In this document: positions 1-8,646 of the stretch, in pieces
Layout of the letters: each line of letters starts with the position of its first letter
Position numbering within the stretch: position 1 is the first letter of the stretch
Assembly (NCBI GenBank): GCA_013140705.1
Contig: JABFSH010000045.1
Coordinates: 1 to 51,999, forward strand
Direction of reading: 5' to 3'
Origin: Methylococcaceae bacterium
GTDB lineage: Bacteria > Pseudomonadota > Gammaproteobacteria > Methylococcales > Methylomonadaceae
Length of the DNA stretch: 51,999 nt
Program-made: the position numbers and the translations under genes
The notes under the pieces: model-generated
Told to the model about the DNA's origin: nothing
Database searches by the model: none
What the model saw: only the letters and a program-made list of their open reading frames with translations

Positions 1-125
1 GAAGCCCATGCGGAAGCGAGACGATCCCGATGAGGCAACTATCGACTGGAGAGCCGTGTGCGGGAAAACCGCACGCACGGTTCGGAGGGAGAGGAGAACT
101 TGGAAAAGCTCTTCTCTACCCCTAT
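1..125 (+). mobile_element. Group II intron, 3' end (domains V and VI)
   Basis: The right-hand end of a group II intron that begins outside the window. Positions 51-83 fold as the catalytic domain V: a GAGCCGTGTGCGG arm, a GAAA-type tip and the matching CCGCACGCACGGTTC arm, very close to the bacterial consensus. Positions 87-121 form domain VI (GGG/CCC base, 89-96 pairing with 109-116, small stem 99-101/106-108). A118 is bulged seven bases before the proposed 3' splice site after T125, as expected for the branch-point adenosine and a 3' AY end. The intron's reverse transcriptase, if present, would lie to the left. Whether the intron is still functional cannot be judged from this piece. Confidence 0.8.
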
Positions 126-498
126 AGAACACAGGGATGTGACTCAACAGGAGAGCTAATCGCTGGGTTTACATCCGTGTAGCCTGGACCCCGGCAGTCC
201 ATGCCGGGGCGACGTATTTGGAAACTTATGTCTCTTTGATATGGGCTGAAGCTTATACGTAATCAGGAAATCTTAATCGAGATGTGGGACTGTAACATTG
301 CCCGAATTGAAGGAGGCAATGTTGCGTTTAAACAAACCGAAAATCGCTAAGCACTTGGATAACACAACTTCCCGAAATACCGTTTCTGTAAAGTTTTTCC
401 CATTCCAAGCCGGGAAATTAGGGTTGACCGTATCCTAAGCGAGAATCAAACTGTGTGGTTTAGCAAAAATGCAAGTTCTTAATGGGGGTAACTATTCA
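126..498. other. Intergenic region with two hairpins
   Basis: No gene is apparent in this 373-base stretch between the intron end and the ABC-type membrane protein. It holds a GC-rich perfect hairpin at 189-209 and a second perfect hairpin at 294-323 (9-bp AACATTGCC/GGCAATGTT arms, 12-base loop). Neither is followed by a T-run, so neither looks like a simple intrinsic terminator. The hairpin at 294-323 lies upstream of the next gene and could be regulatory, but nothing shows this. Confidence 0.5.
189..209. repeat. REP-like GC-rich palindrome
   Basis: A perfect 8-bp stem CCCCGGCA/TGCCGGGG with a 5-base loop. The shape and sequence resemble short REP-type palindromes scattered between genes in many proteobacteria. 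That it is repeated in this genome is inference; I see only this copy in the window. Confidence 0.4.
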
Positions 499-2193
499 AT
501 GCAAGAAAATGACAGCTTTTTTATGCAGTTTTTGAAATTGGCCGGGCCTTTTTGGAATTCTGAGCATAAGTTAGCCATTCGGACAGAAACCGTCTTGCTT
601 GTTGTTCTTACGCTGATGCAAATTGGGCTGGCTGTTTTTATTACTCAATGGAATGCGGCTCTTTTTGATGCACTCGAACAACGTTCAATGACTGGTGTAA
701 AAGCTCAGATAGGGGTATTAATACTTATTTTCGCCGCCAGTATAACAATTACGACAACCCACTTAATCGTTAAACGACGTTTATTGATTGGTTGGCGGAC
801 ATGGCTTACAGAAAAAGTCATAACCAAATGGATGCATGAAGGCCGGCATTATCAGATCACATTTCTATCAAATGTTGACCATGACAATCCGGATGGCCGT
901 ATCGCAGAGGATATACGGATAGCCACTGAAGATGCCATTTCGCTTAGCCATTCAATGTTTTACAGCTTGCTAATGCTAGGCAGCTTTACGAAGATACTTT
1001 GGGACCTATCCGGAAGCGTGGTGTTTGATTTCGGTTTTATTTCGATTCCAGTGACGGGTTATTTAGTCTGGATAGCAATCAGTTATGCGGCTTGTGCCTC
1101 GATTTTAGGCTGGTGGATGGGAAAGCCGATGACGGCGGCAACCCATGCTCGGCAAACCAAAGAGGCTATTTTCCGGCATGATCTCATCGATTCACAAAGA
1201 AATTCTCAAGCCATTGCTTTAATTCGTGGCGAAAGCAAGGAGCAGGAGCGTCTGCTTGACGCATTTCAGGCGATCATAGAAACGTATGCTCAACAAACTG
1301 TTGCTTGGAAACAAATCCAGATATTTACCTCGGGTTATTCGATCACATCCATGGCGTTGCCCATTTTAGTCGGGTCGCCTCGTTATATTGTCGGCGCTAT
1401 TTCGTTAGGGATGTTGATGCAATCCGTTCAGGCTTTTCAGCATATGGTTTCCGCCTTGTCCTGGCCGGTCGATAATATGGCGCAAATCGCTAAATGGCGG
1501 ACGTCGGTTGAGCGAGTGCTGGGTCTGGTAAACGCCCTTGACCATTTGCAGAATGACATTTCCGGTCTTGATTCGCGTCAGATTAATGTCAAAAAGGCAG
1601 GTGATTCGTTACTAAAGCTAACTAATGTCAATATAGCCAGCTTGGCAGGTGAAACCCTGTCATTGCCCATCCATGATGAAATCAAAGCGGGTGAGCGTGT
1701 GCTGATTTCAGATAAAACCAATAGCGGGTCAAAGTTGTTTAAAGCGATTGCCGGATTATGGCCATGGGGCTCCGGGACCATTGAAGTCCCGGAGCACGAC
1801 ACACTCTTTTTTATGCCTCCCAGACCTTACTTTCCGGTCGCATCGTTATTCACAGCTATTTGTTACCCCAAATCAAAAGCCACATTCGACCAGACGCTTG
1901 TTGAAAGATTGCTGATTCAGGTAGGTCAAAAGGATTTGGTCAAGCAACTGGACCGAGTCGATTCATGGGAACATTTGCTATCCAATGAACAACAACAATG
2001 TTTGGGCGTAGTCCGGGTATTGATACATCGGCCGCAGTGGATATTTATTCAGGAAGCCCTGGATTCCCTGGCTCCAAGTGACGAGACGCAAATGCTCGAG
2101 TTATTGAGTGAAGAATTGCCCCATGCAGGCATCTTGACTATTACTCATCAGCCGGCTGCTGAAGCCTTTCATCAACGTAAACTAAAAATTTAG
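499..2193 (+). CDS. SbmA/BacA-YddA-like ABC membrane protein with degenerate ATPase
   Basis: A 564-residue inner-membrane protein of the fused permease-ATPase family that includes E. coli YddA and the peptide importers SbmA/BacA. The N-terminal half has several membrane segments and the family motif DNPDGRIAEDIR near residue 140. The C-terminal half keeps the ATPase layout but has lost key residues: the P-loop near residues 400-415 reads NSGSKL instead of SGSGKS, the signature near 493 reads LSNEQQQ instead of LSxGEQQR, and the Walker B Asp near 516 is Gln (FIQEA). The H-loop His is kept. ATP hydrolysis is therefore unlikely. I chose ATG 499 because a GGGGG ribosome site lies 10 bases upstream; an in-frame ATG at 469 lacks one. 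Substrate unknown. It may be driven by the proton gradient, as SbmA is, or be decaying. Confidence 0.8.
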   Translation: MQENDSFFMQFLKLAGPFWNSEHKLAIRTETVLLVVLTLMQIGLAVFITQWNAALFDALEQRSMTGVKAQIGVLILIFAASITITTTHLIVKRRLLIGWRTWLTEKVITKWMHEGRHYQITFLSNVDHDNPDGRIAEDIRIATEDAISLSHSMFYSLLMLGSFTKILWDLSGSVVFDFGFISIPVTGYLVWIAISYAACASILGWWMGKPMTAATHARQTKEAIFRHDLIDSQRNSQAIALIRGESKEQERLLDAFQAIIETYAQQTVAWKQIQIFTSGYSITSMALPILVGSPRYIVGAISLGMLMQSVQAFQHMVSALSWPVDNMAQIAKWRTSVERVLGLVNALDHLQNDISGLDSRQINVKKAGDSLLKLTNVNIASLAGETLSLPIHDEIKAGERVLISDKTNSGSKLFKAIAGLWPWGSGTIEVPEHDTLFFMPPRPYFPVASLFTAICYPKSKATFDQTLVERLLIQVGQKDLVKQLDRVDSWEHLLSNEQQQCLGVVRVLIHRPQWIFIQEALDSLAPSDETQMLELLSEELPHAGILTITHQPAAEAFHQRKLKI

Positions 2194-2506
2194 CTTTCGG
2201 CCAGTGTGTTTGGATGGAGAAATTAGCTTGTTGAATGTGCGCTCTATTCGCATGCCGCACCAGGTCGTTAAAGGCCTTGAGAACGGCGTTATCAAAGATG
2301 TCTGTCAATGACCCGACTTTGAGATGGGTTCGATCAAATCTCTGAAAATTGTTGGTTGAAAAACACGAAACCGGTTAAAAGCCTTAAGATTATAACTAAT
2401 TGATAAGAAGGGCTATTTGTTCTAATATTGCTCAAATTAGGCATTCCTCTTGGATGCGGAATGCCGATCGTGGAAAATGGTGATTCTTTAAGCAGACAAA
2501 GTAGAA
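2194..2506. other. Intergenic region between convergent genes, possible coding relic
   Basis: No intact gene. On the minus strand about 2374 down to 2204 is open and translates into protein-like sequence (LTDIFDNAVLKAF, then NDLVRHANRAHIQQANFS), without a start codon and without a stop before it enters the neighbouring gene. I do not recognise it. It may be the leftover end of a deleted gene. No clear terminator hairpin was found for either convergent neighbour. Confidence 0.3.
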
Positions 2507-4873
2507 TCAGCAGGGGACATCGGAAAGCACTTTAATTTCCAATGGCCGATTGGTATCCAGATGGACATCGCGTTGTGAAAATGCAATCACAATATTGTTC
2601 TCGGCCAAGACTTTGCTAATCATGTAACGCAGATCACTAGCAATAGTTTTCCAGGATACCTCGGGATTAATTTCGACCCAAACATATAAACCAAAAAGCA
2701 ATGCGTCGTTGCCAAAGTCCTCAAATAGCACCTGGGGAGCGGGATTGTGCAGAACCAGTCCATGGCGTTCGGCAACTTCAAGAAGCAGTTTGTTGACTTC
2801 TTTAATGGACGAGTCGTAGGTTATGCCAACATTGACCACGATTCGAACCGATCGGCTGCTCAGAGTCCAATTGGTAACGTTCTCTTCGATAAAAGTACTG
2901 TTGGGAATAATGGTTTCAATGCCGTTTCCATCGAGAATTTGCGAACTGCGGACTCCAATGTCTATGACTCGGCCACGGATGCCGCCAACCTCGACGACAT
3001 CCCCAGGTCGAAATGGCCGCTCAAACAGCAGCATAAGTCCACTGATCAGGTTCTTGAGCAGGTTTTGCATTCCGAATCCTACGCCGATAGCCAAAGCACC
3101 GCCCATAAAAGCGAATATCGTCAACGGAATCTTGACCACCATCATGCTTAATAACACCAAGAGTATGACTTGAAGGAATAGTATCCAGCGTCGCGCAATT
3201 CGGGCAAGACTCGCGTCCATGCTTAACCGACTCACTGCGTGCCTTTCGATAAAACGAGACAGGTGGGCGGCAAACCAGTAACCGACGATCAAAATCGCAA
3301 ACGCCGTCACTACCTTATCGACAGTGACACTGCGTTTGCCACTAATTATCCGTCCATCGACCTCAATATTGTCCTGAACCGCAAAGATTTCGAATGTCCA
3401 AATTTGCGATGTAATTTCTCGGATCGTCAATAATGTACTATCCAGGTAATCAGTTAATGATTTCTCATGTAATCTCTCATCCATGTCCTGCTTGCAGCGT
3501 TCCAGCAAGCTTACGGTTGATTCAAGTGCTCCGAGCAGGCGTGAGTATGAAACCAACTGATCCAGCGCAAGTTTTCTTAAGGCATCTCTCAACGTATTCA
3601 TTTCGGTCACCGTTGGATCTATCTCTTTAACAGATTGAATGGTAATCTGCTCCAGAATGCGTTGACGTTGTTGAAAGACATATTCTCGAATTGCTGTAGT
3701 TAAACCGATATAGTTGGAGATTTTGTCATAGGCTTCACTGGCTTTTTCACGGTCAGTTACTTTGGCATACATCCAGCGAATATTCCAAATATCCCGCTGC
3801 ATTTGCAGGTAAACCAGAACCCTGTTCAGGACTTGCAATTTAACATCGGTATTATTGTGTTGAGCCTGGTGTAACTGCTCTAACTGTGCTGGTGTTAGCG
3901 CATTAGTGGCATTTGTTGCAGTCTTTTCCTGTTGGGCAGATTTATTCTCAAGTTCGAGGTCGGATAGCGCCTGATTAAGCGCAGCAATAATATCTTGACT
4001 TTCAACTTCTATATTTTTGTATACCTGATCGATGTCTTGCTGGGTTAACTCCGCATGTTCAGATGCCACACTGAGCTGCTTACGGGCCAGTTGCAATTGC
4101 GCCCGGGTTTTTAATAATTCTTCCTGAAGTGTTTGTTTTTCTATCTGAAACCCTAAGGTGCGGGCTAAATTAATTTGATTTTGCACAAATAATAGATCGC
4201 GTTTCCTGGTCAGGCGCGCTTGCAGTTCAGGTGATTTTGAAGCCTGCTCTACGGATTCATTCGCCTGCCTCAACCTTATTATGGAATTCTCAGCAATATT
4301 TACGATCTGTGTTCCAGCTATTTCAAGCGTATGGAGCCATAAGGCAAGTTCATCCACTTGTTTGCCAAGGGAGGCCACTGATACTTTTAGTTCGTCAGCT
4401 CTTAGGAAAGGATGGGCAGACGGTTCATTAAACCCAGTCCAGTTGTCTGCTTTGTTTTCCAGCTCGATACGATCTTTTTGAACCGCCTGCAAATTTGGCA
4501 GCCGAGAAAGCTGACCCTGATAGATGAACAAGAGTTGTCTGAGATGTAATCGGCGAGCCAGAATATCTTCATTTGCAGGCAGTCCGGTAGCTGGATCACC
4601 AGTGACTGCCTCAGATGGTACGGCTGCAAATTCTGCTTGAGTTGCGGCGAGTTTTTTCTTGATATCATCAAGGAGTGATGCCGGATCGAGCGCGGTTTGA
4701 ACTGGGCCACCGGTATTGGAAGACTTCAATAACTCACCGACAAGCGCAGAGGTAGGAGCAGCCGAAACAGGTGCCAGCAACAACAGTATCAGCAGACAAA
4801 TGAGAGCCCGGATGACGTTAAACTTTATAGACCTATAAGCAATAGGATTAAGAACGATGAGGAAATTATTCAT
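2507..4873 (-). CDS. Large MscS-family mechanosensitive channel
   Basis: A 788-residue channel protein that should open under membrane tension and release solutes during osmotic downshock. It begins with a signal peptide (hydrophobic stretch about residues 22-38, cleavage near SAAPTSA). A long, largely helical, coiled-coil-prone periplasmic region (about 60-480) follows. A membrane segment near 520-540 leads to a second one and to the MscS pore helix, recognisable as GGALAIGVGFGMQNLL, then the cytoplasmic beta domain with FERPFRPGDVVEVGG and IIPNSTFIEENVTNW. The size and the periplasmic extension are like MscK/MscM-type paralogues, but it is shorter than E. coli MscK or MscM (about 1,100 residues). 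It stands alone, convergent with the ABC-type gene. Confidence 0.88.
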   Translation of the reverse strand: MNNFLIVLNPIAYRSIKFNVIRALICLLILLLLAPVSAAPTSALVGELLKSSNTGGPVQTALDPASLLDDIKKKLAATQAEFAAVPSEAVTGDPATGLPANEDILARRLHLRQLLFIYQGQLSRLPNLQAVQKDRIELENKADNWTGFNEPSAHPFLRADELKVSVASLGKQVDELALWLHTLEIAGTQIVNIAENSIIRLRQANESVEQASKSPELQARLTRKRDLLFVQNQINLARTLGFQIEKQTLQEELLKTRAQLQLARKQLSVASEHAELTQQDIDQVYKNIEVESQDIIAALNQALSDLELENKSAQQEKTATNATNALTPAQLEQLHQAQHNNTDVKLQVLNRVLVYLQMQRDIWNIRWMYAKVTDREKASEAYDKISNYIGLTTAIREYVFQQRQRILEQITIQSVKEIDPTVTEMNTLRDALRKLALDQLVSYSRLLGALESTVSLLERCKQDMDERLHEKSLTDYLDSTLLTIREITSQIWTFEIFAVQDNIEVDGRIISGKRSVTVDKVVTAFAILIVGYWFAAHLSRFIERHAVSRLSMDASLARIARRWILFLQVILLVLLSMMVVKIPLTIFAFMGGALAIGVGFGMQNLLKNLISGLMLLFERPFRPGDVVEVGGIRGRVIDIGVRSSQILDGNGIETIIPNSTFIEENVTNWTLSSRSVRIVVNVGITYDSSIKEVNKLLLEVAERHGLVLHNPAPQVLFEDFGNDALLFGLYVWVEINPEVSWKTIASDLRYMISKVLAENNIVIAFSQRDVHLDTNRPLEIKVLSDVPC

Positions 4874-5442
4874 TTTAACGACCTTGATAAATAAGCTGGC
4901 TAATAGAGTCGGCCCTGTAAAGTTTTAACTCCGTTCGCCTTGCGCTTGTCTAAAGGTCAGGGAGCTTCGGCAACCGGCTCGAACGGTTTCAAATATCATC
5001 AGGTCGATTCAATAGTGTGATGCTGCCGACCAATCTAACATAACAAGTTAATGCATAGAAAGGGTTAACGTAGGCCCAATGCACATTACCCTATATAACG
5101 ACAGTTCACCCAGGGTATATAATAAAACCTGCATGAATTACCTGGGCTAATTCATGATCTCACTTTGGCGTAAAATTGATGAAAAATACCTATCCATGAG
5201 ATCCGCAGACACGGGTCGTGCGATCAGGTAGATGCTCTTCAGCAGGCGAAGGGTGGTTGTCGTGAATTTTTCCCGTTCGAGGTGGGCTCTTCGGATTGGT
5301 TAAGGGAAGCTGGTAGGCCACAACATGCTTTTTACAAGTATCACCAGGGCCAATGGTTTATTTATTTAAGCAAATGGAGATAATGAACCAATTCATGGTC
5401 TATGATAATTTAGAGACTTAACAAACAATTGTGGGAGTTTTG
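4874..5442. other. Divergent intergenic region upstream of prkA
   Basis: About 570 bases between the divergent MscS-type gene and prkA, with no convincing open reading frame. It contains a perfect palindrome at 5133-5155 and a CCCAGG/CCTGGG pair (5109-5114, 5141-5146) overlapping it. A TGATAAT sequence near 5402 could be a -10 element for prkA, without a clear -35. In enterobacteria the prkA operon is RpoS-dependent, so a weak -35 would not be surprising. This is inference. Confidence 0.4.
5133..5155. repeat. Perfect palindrome upstream of prkA
   Basis: Arms ATGAATTA/TAATTCAT (8 bp) around a 7-base CCTGGGC centre, about 290 bases upstream of the prkA start. It could be an operator or a hairpin in a long leader. 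No T-run follows. Confidence 0.35.
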
Positions 5443-7365
5443 ATGAGCATATTTGAGCACTACAGGTCAAAATTTGAAGAACTGAAAGAAGAAGAGCTTT
5501 CACTTCAGGAATATCTAAATCTTTGCAAGAAGGATCCCCTGGCATACGCAAGTCCAGCCGAGCGTATGCTTAATGCTATAGGGGAGCCGGAATTGCTTGA
5601 TACGCATAATGATCCAAAACTCAGCAGATTATTCTTGAATAAAGTCATTAAAATTTATCCTGCATTTCGTGAATTTTATGGGATGGAAGAAGTAATCGAA
5701 CAAATCGTTTCTTTCTTCAAACATGCATCCCAGGGCCTGGAGGAAAAAAAGCAGATTCTGTATCTGTTGGGACCCGTTGGCGGTGGTAAATCATCACTCG
5801 CCGAAAAGCTTAAGTCATTAATGGAAAAGACACCCTTCTATGCGATCAAAGATTCGCCTGTGTTTGAATCGCCGTTGGGGCTTTTTAATGTCAACGAGGA
5901 TGGCGATATTCTTGAGCATGATTATGGAATACCCAAGCGTTACCTGAATACGATCATGTCACCTTGGGCCACAAAACGACTGCATGAATTTAACGGCGAT
6001 ATACGTCAATTTAAAGTGGTCAAGATACGTCCATCGATCCTGAAACAGATTGCCGTTACCAAGACTGAACCGGGTGATGAAAATAACCAGGACATTTCCT
6101 CATTGGTAGGTAAGGTTGATATCCGTAAACTGGAAAAATACTCACAGGATGATCCGGATGCGTATAGCTATTCAGGTGGCCTTTGCCGGGCAAATCAGGG
6201 TTTGCTGGAATTTGTAGAGATGTTCAAAGCGCCGATTAAAGTATTGCATCCCTTACTGACCGCTACTCAGGAAGGAAACTACAAAGGCACTGAAGGTTTT
6301 CCAGCAATACCTTTTCAAGGCATAATCCTCGCCCATTCGAACGAATCAGAATGGCAAGCTTTCAAAAACAACAAGCATAACGAAGCCTTTCTGGACCGAA
6401 TATATATTGTCAAAGTGCCTTATTGCCTGAGGGTTTCAGAAGAGATCAAGATTTATAAAAAATTATTGGAAAACAGCTCACTGTATGATTCGCCCTGCGC
6501 TCCCGGCACTTTAAAAATGATGGCGCAATTTGCGGTGTTATCACGTTTAAGGGAACCAGAAAATTCGAACCTGTTTTCCAAAATGAGAATTTATAATGGC
6601 GAGAGCCTTAAAGACACTGACCCCCATGCCAAGTCTTTTCAGGAATACCGTGATTTCGCCGGCGTGGATGAAGGCATGACAGGACTGTCTACGCGCTTTG
6701 CCTTCAAGATTCTATCCAGGGTATTCAACTTTGATAACACGGAAGTTGCGGCTAATCCAGTACATTTATTATATGTTCTGGAGCAGCAGATTGAACGCGA
6801 GCAGTTCCCTGTCGAAATTGAAGAAAAATATCTATCATACCTGAAAGGCTACCTAACTCAGCGATATATCGATTTTATCGGCAAGGAAATACAAACGGCC
6901 TATCTGCAATCCTATTCTGAATATGGACAAAACATATTCGATCGTTATGTGACCTATGCCGATTACTGGATACAGGATAACAATTATCGCGACCCGGATA
7001 CCGGTGAAATGTTCGATAGAAGCGCCCTGAATGATGAATTGGAAAAAATTGAAAAGCCTGCTGGTATCAGTAATCCAAAGGATTTCCGTAATGAAATCGT
7101 TAATTTTGTATTACGAGCTCGTGCAAAACATGAAGGCAAAAATCCTGCATGGACCAGCTATGAAAAATTACGGTCGGTTATTGAAAAGAAAATGTTTTCA
7201 ACCACTGAAGATTTGTTGCCCGTGATTTCATTCAATGCCAAAGCATCTCCCGACGATCAAAAAAAGCACAAGGAATTTATTGATCGCATGGTTGAAAAGG
7301 GTTATACCGAAAAACAGGTGCGTTTACTGAGCGAATGGTATTTAAGAGTTAGAAAATCGTCTTAG
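5443..7365 (+). CDS. prkA: PrkA/YeaG serine protein kinase (AAA+ type)
   Basis: A 640-residue homologue of E. coli YeaG. It matches nearly end to end, from SIFEHYRSKFEELKEEE to the C-terminal WYLRVRKSS. The N-terminal AAA+ part has the P-loop GPVGGGKSS at residues 110-118. The family is a serine kinase or AAA+ protease-like protein involved in responses to nutrient limitation and stress in enterobacteria and to sporulation in Bacillus. I chose ATG 5443 because GGGAG lies 6 bases upstream; the GTG at 5431 overlaps that ribosome site. It is followed after 15 bases by yeaH and then by overlapping spoVR, the standard three-gene unit, which indicates one operon and a joint function. Confidence 0.96.
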   Translation: MSIFEHYRSKFEELKEEELSLQEYLNLCKKDPLAYASPAERMLNAIGEPELLDTHNDPKLSRLFLNKVIKIYPAFREFYGMEEVIEQIVSFFKHASQGLEEKKQILYLLGPVGGGKSSLAEKLKSLMEKTPFYAIKDSPVFESPLGLFNVNEDGDILEHDYGIPKRYLNTIMSPWATKRLHEFNGDIRQFKVVKIRPSILKQIAVTKTEPGDENNQDISSLVGKVDIRKLEKYSQDDPDAYSYSGGLCRANQGLLEFVEMFKAPIKVLHPLLTATQEGNYKGTEGFPAIPFQGIILAHSNESEWQAFKNNKHNEAFLDRIYIVKVPYCLRVSEEIKIYKKLLENSSLYDSPCAPGTLKMMAQFAVLSRLREPENSNLFSKMRIYNGESLKDTDPHAKSFQEYRDFAGVDEGMTGLSTRFAFKILSRVFNFDNTEVAANPVHLLYVLEQQIEREQFPVEIEEKYLSYLKGYLTQRYIDFIGKEIQTAYLQSYSEYGQNIFDRYVTYADYWIQDNNYRDPDTGEMFDRSALNDELEKIEKPAGISNPKDFRNEIVNFVLRARAKHEGKNPAWTSYEKLRSVIEKKMFSTTEDLLPVISFNAKASPDDQKKHKEFIDRMVEKGYTEKQVRLLSEWYLRVRKSS

Positions 7366-7380
7366 TTTAGGGTGAATTAA

Positions 7381-8646
7381 GTGGTTCAAATTGTAGACAG
7401 ACGTCTGAATGGGAAAAACAAAAGCGCTGTTAACCGGCAGAAATTTATCCATCGTTTTCGCTCGCAAATAAAAAAGGCGGTTAGCGATGCGATAAATAAG
7501 CGCAGCGTGACCGATCTGGACAAAGGTGAAAAAGTCTCCATCCCGGCCCAGGATACCTCTGAACCTTTTTTTCACCACGGTCGGGGGGGCTATCGTGAGC
7601 GCGTCCATCCGGGCAACAAGGAATTTCAACAAGGTGATAAAATCACCAGACCTGACGAAAACTCCGGCCGAGGTAATCAGGCCTCAAACAGCGGCGAAGG
7701 CCAGGATGAATTCAGCTTCGAACTGACACGGGAAGAATTCCTCAATTTCTTTTTTGACGATCTTGAATTGCCCTATCTGGTAAAAACCCATTTGGCAGTT
7801 CTCAATGAAGCTAATAAAGTTCGCGCGGGACATACCAGTACAGGCATTCCAAGCAACATCAACGTCATCCGTTCGTTACGAAATGCAATAGGACGGAGGA
7901 TGGTTCTGCGTGCGCCACATTATGACAGCTTGATGGAGGCTGAGAAACAGCTGGAGGATTTACTCAAAAGTCATGATGAAACTGATACGGTTGTCATCCT
8001 GTTGCGCAAAGAAATTGAGCACCTCAGGGGCAGGATAGCAGGCATTCCTTTCATAGATACCTTTGATTTAAGATTTGACAACCGTATTGATCGCCCGAAA
8101 CCGATTACACAAGCCGTCATGTTTTGCATCATGGATATTTCAGGATCCATGGGCCCTGAAGACAAGGATATAGCTAAACGGTTTTTCATGCTGTTGTATC
8201 TTTTTCTTATGAAGACCTATGAAAAAATTCAGGTCATTTTCATTTCGCATCACACTGAAGCCCAAGAAGTTGATGAGGAAACTTTTTTTTATTCCAGAGA
8301 AACCGGCGGGACGGTTGTTTCCAGCGCCCTCAATCTGATGAACACCATTATTCAGGATCGATTCTCTAACTCCGAATGGAATATTTATGCTGCGCAAGCT
8401 TCAGATGGAGACAACTGGGATAACGATTCTAAAAAATGTACACAAATTTTGTCAGAAAAAATAATGCCCTATTTGCAATACTTTGCTTATATTGAGATTA
8501 CCGAAGACAGACATCAGAATCTCTGGCAGGAATATTTATCCATTAAAGAGCAATGGAATAATTTTGCCATGCAGCGTATTGAGGCCTTGACAGATATTTA
8601 TCCTGTATTTCGAAAACTTTTTGAGAAGCAAACGCATGTCAAATAG
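7381..8646 (+). CDS. yeaH: YeaH/YhbH family protein (DUF444), von Willebrand A-type
   Basis: A 421-residue protein, close to the 427 residues of E. coli YeaH. The N-terminal half carries the family block around GGYRERVHPGNKEF. The C-terminal half has a von Willebrand factor A-type fold with a metal-site DxSxS motif (MDISGSM, Asp near residue 251). The start is GTG at 7381, 15 bases after the prkA stop, with AGGGTGA just upstream. Its exact biochemical role is unknown; the strict linkage with prkA suggests it is a partner or substrate of the kinase. The 3' end overlaps the spoVR start by 11 bases, a sign of translational coupling. Confidence 0.93.
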   Translation: MVQIVDRRLNGKNKSAVNRQKFIHRFRSQIKKAVSDAINKRSVTDLDKGEKVSIPAQDTSEPFFHHGRGGYRERVHPGNKEFQQGDKITRPDENSGRGNQASNSGEGQDEFSFELTREEFLNFFFDDLELPYLVKTHLAVLNEANKVRAGHTSTGIPSNINVIRSLRNAIGRRMVLRAPHYDSLMEAEKQLEDLLKSHDETDTVVILLRKEIEHLRGRIAGIPFIDTFDLRFDNRIDRPKPITQAVMFCIMDISGSMGPEDKDIAKRFFMLLYLFLMKTYEKIQVIFISHHTEAQEVDEETFFYSRETGGTVVSSALNLMNTIIQDRFSNSEWNIYAAQASDGDNWDNDSKKCTQILSEKIMPYLQYFAYIEITEDRHQNLWQEYLSIKEQWNNFAMQRIEALTDIYPVFRKLFEKQTHVK

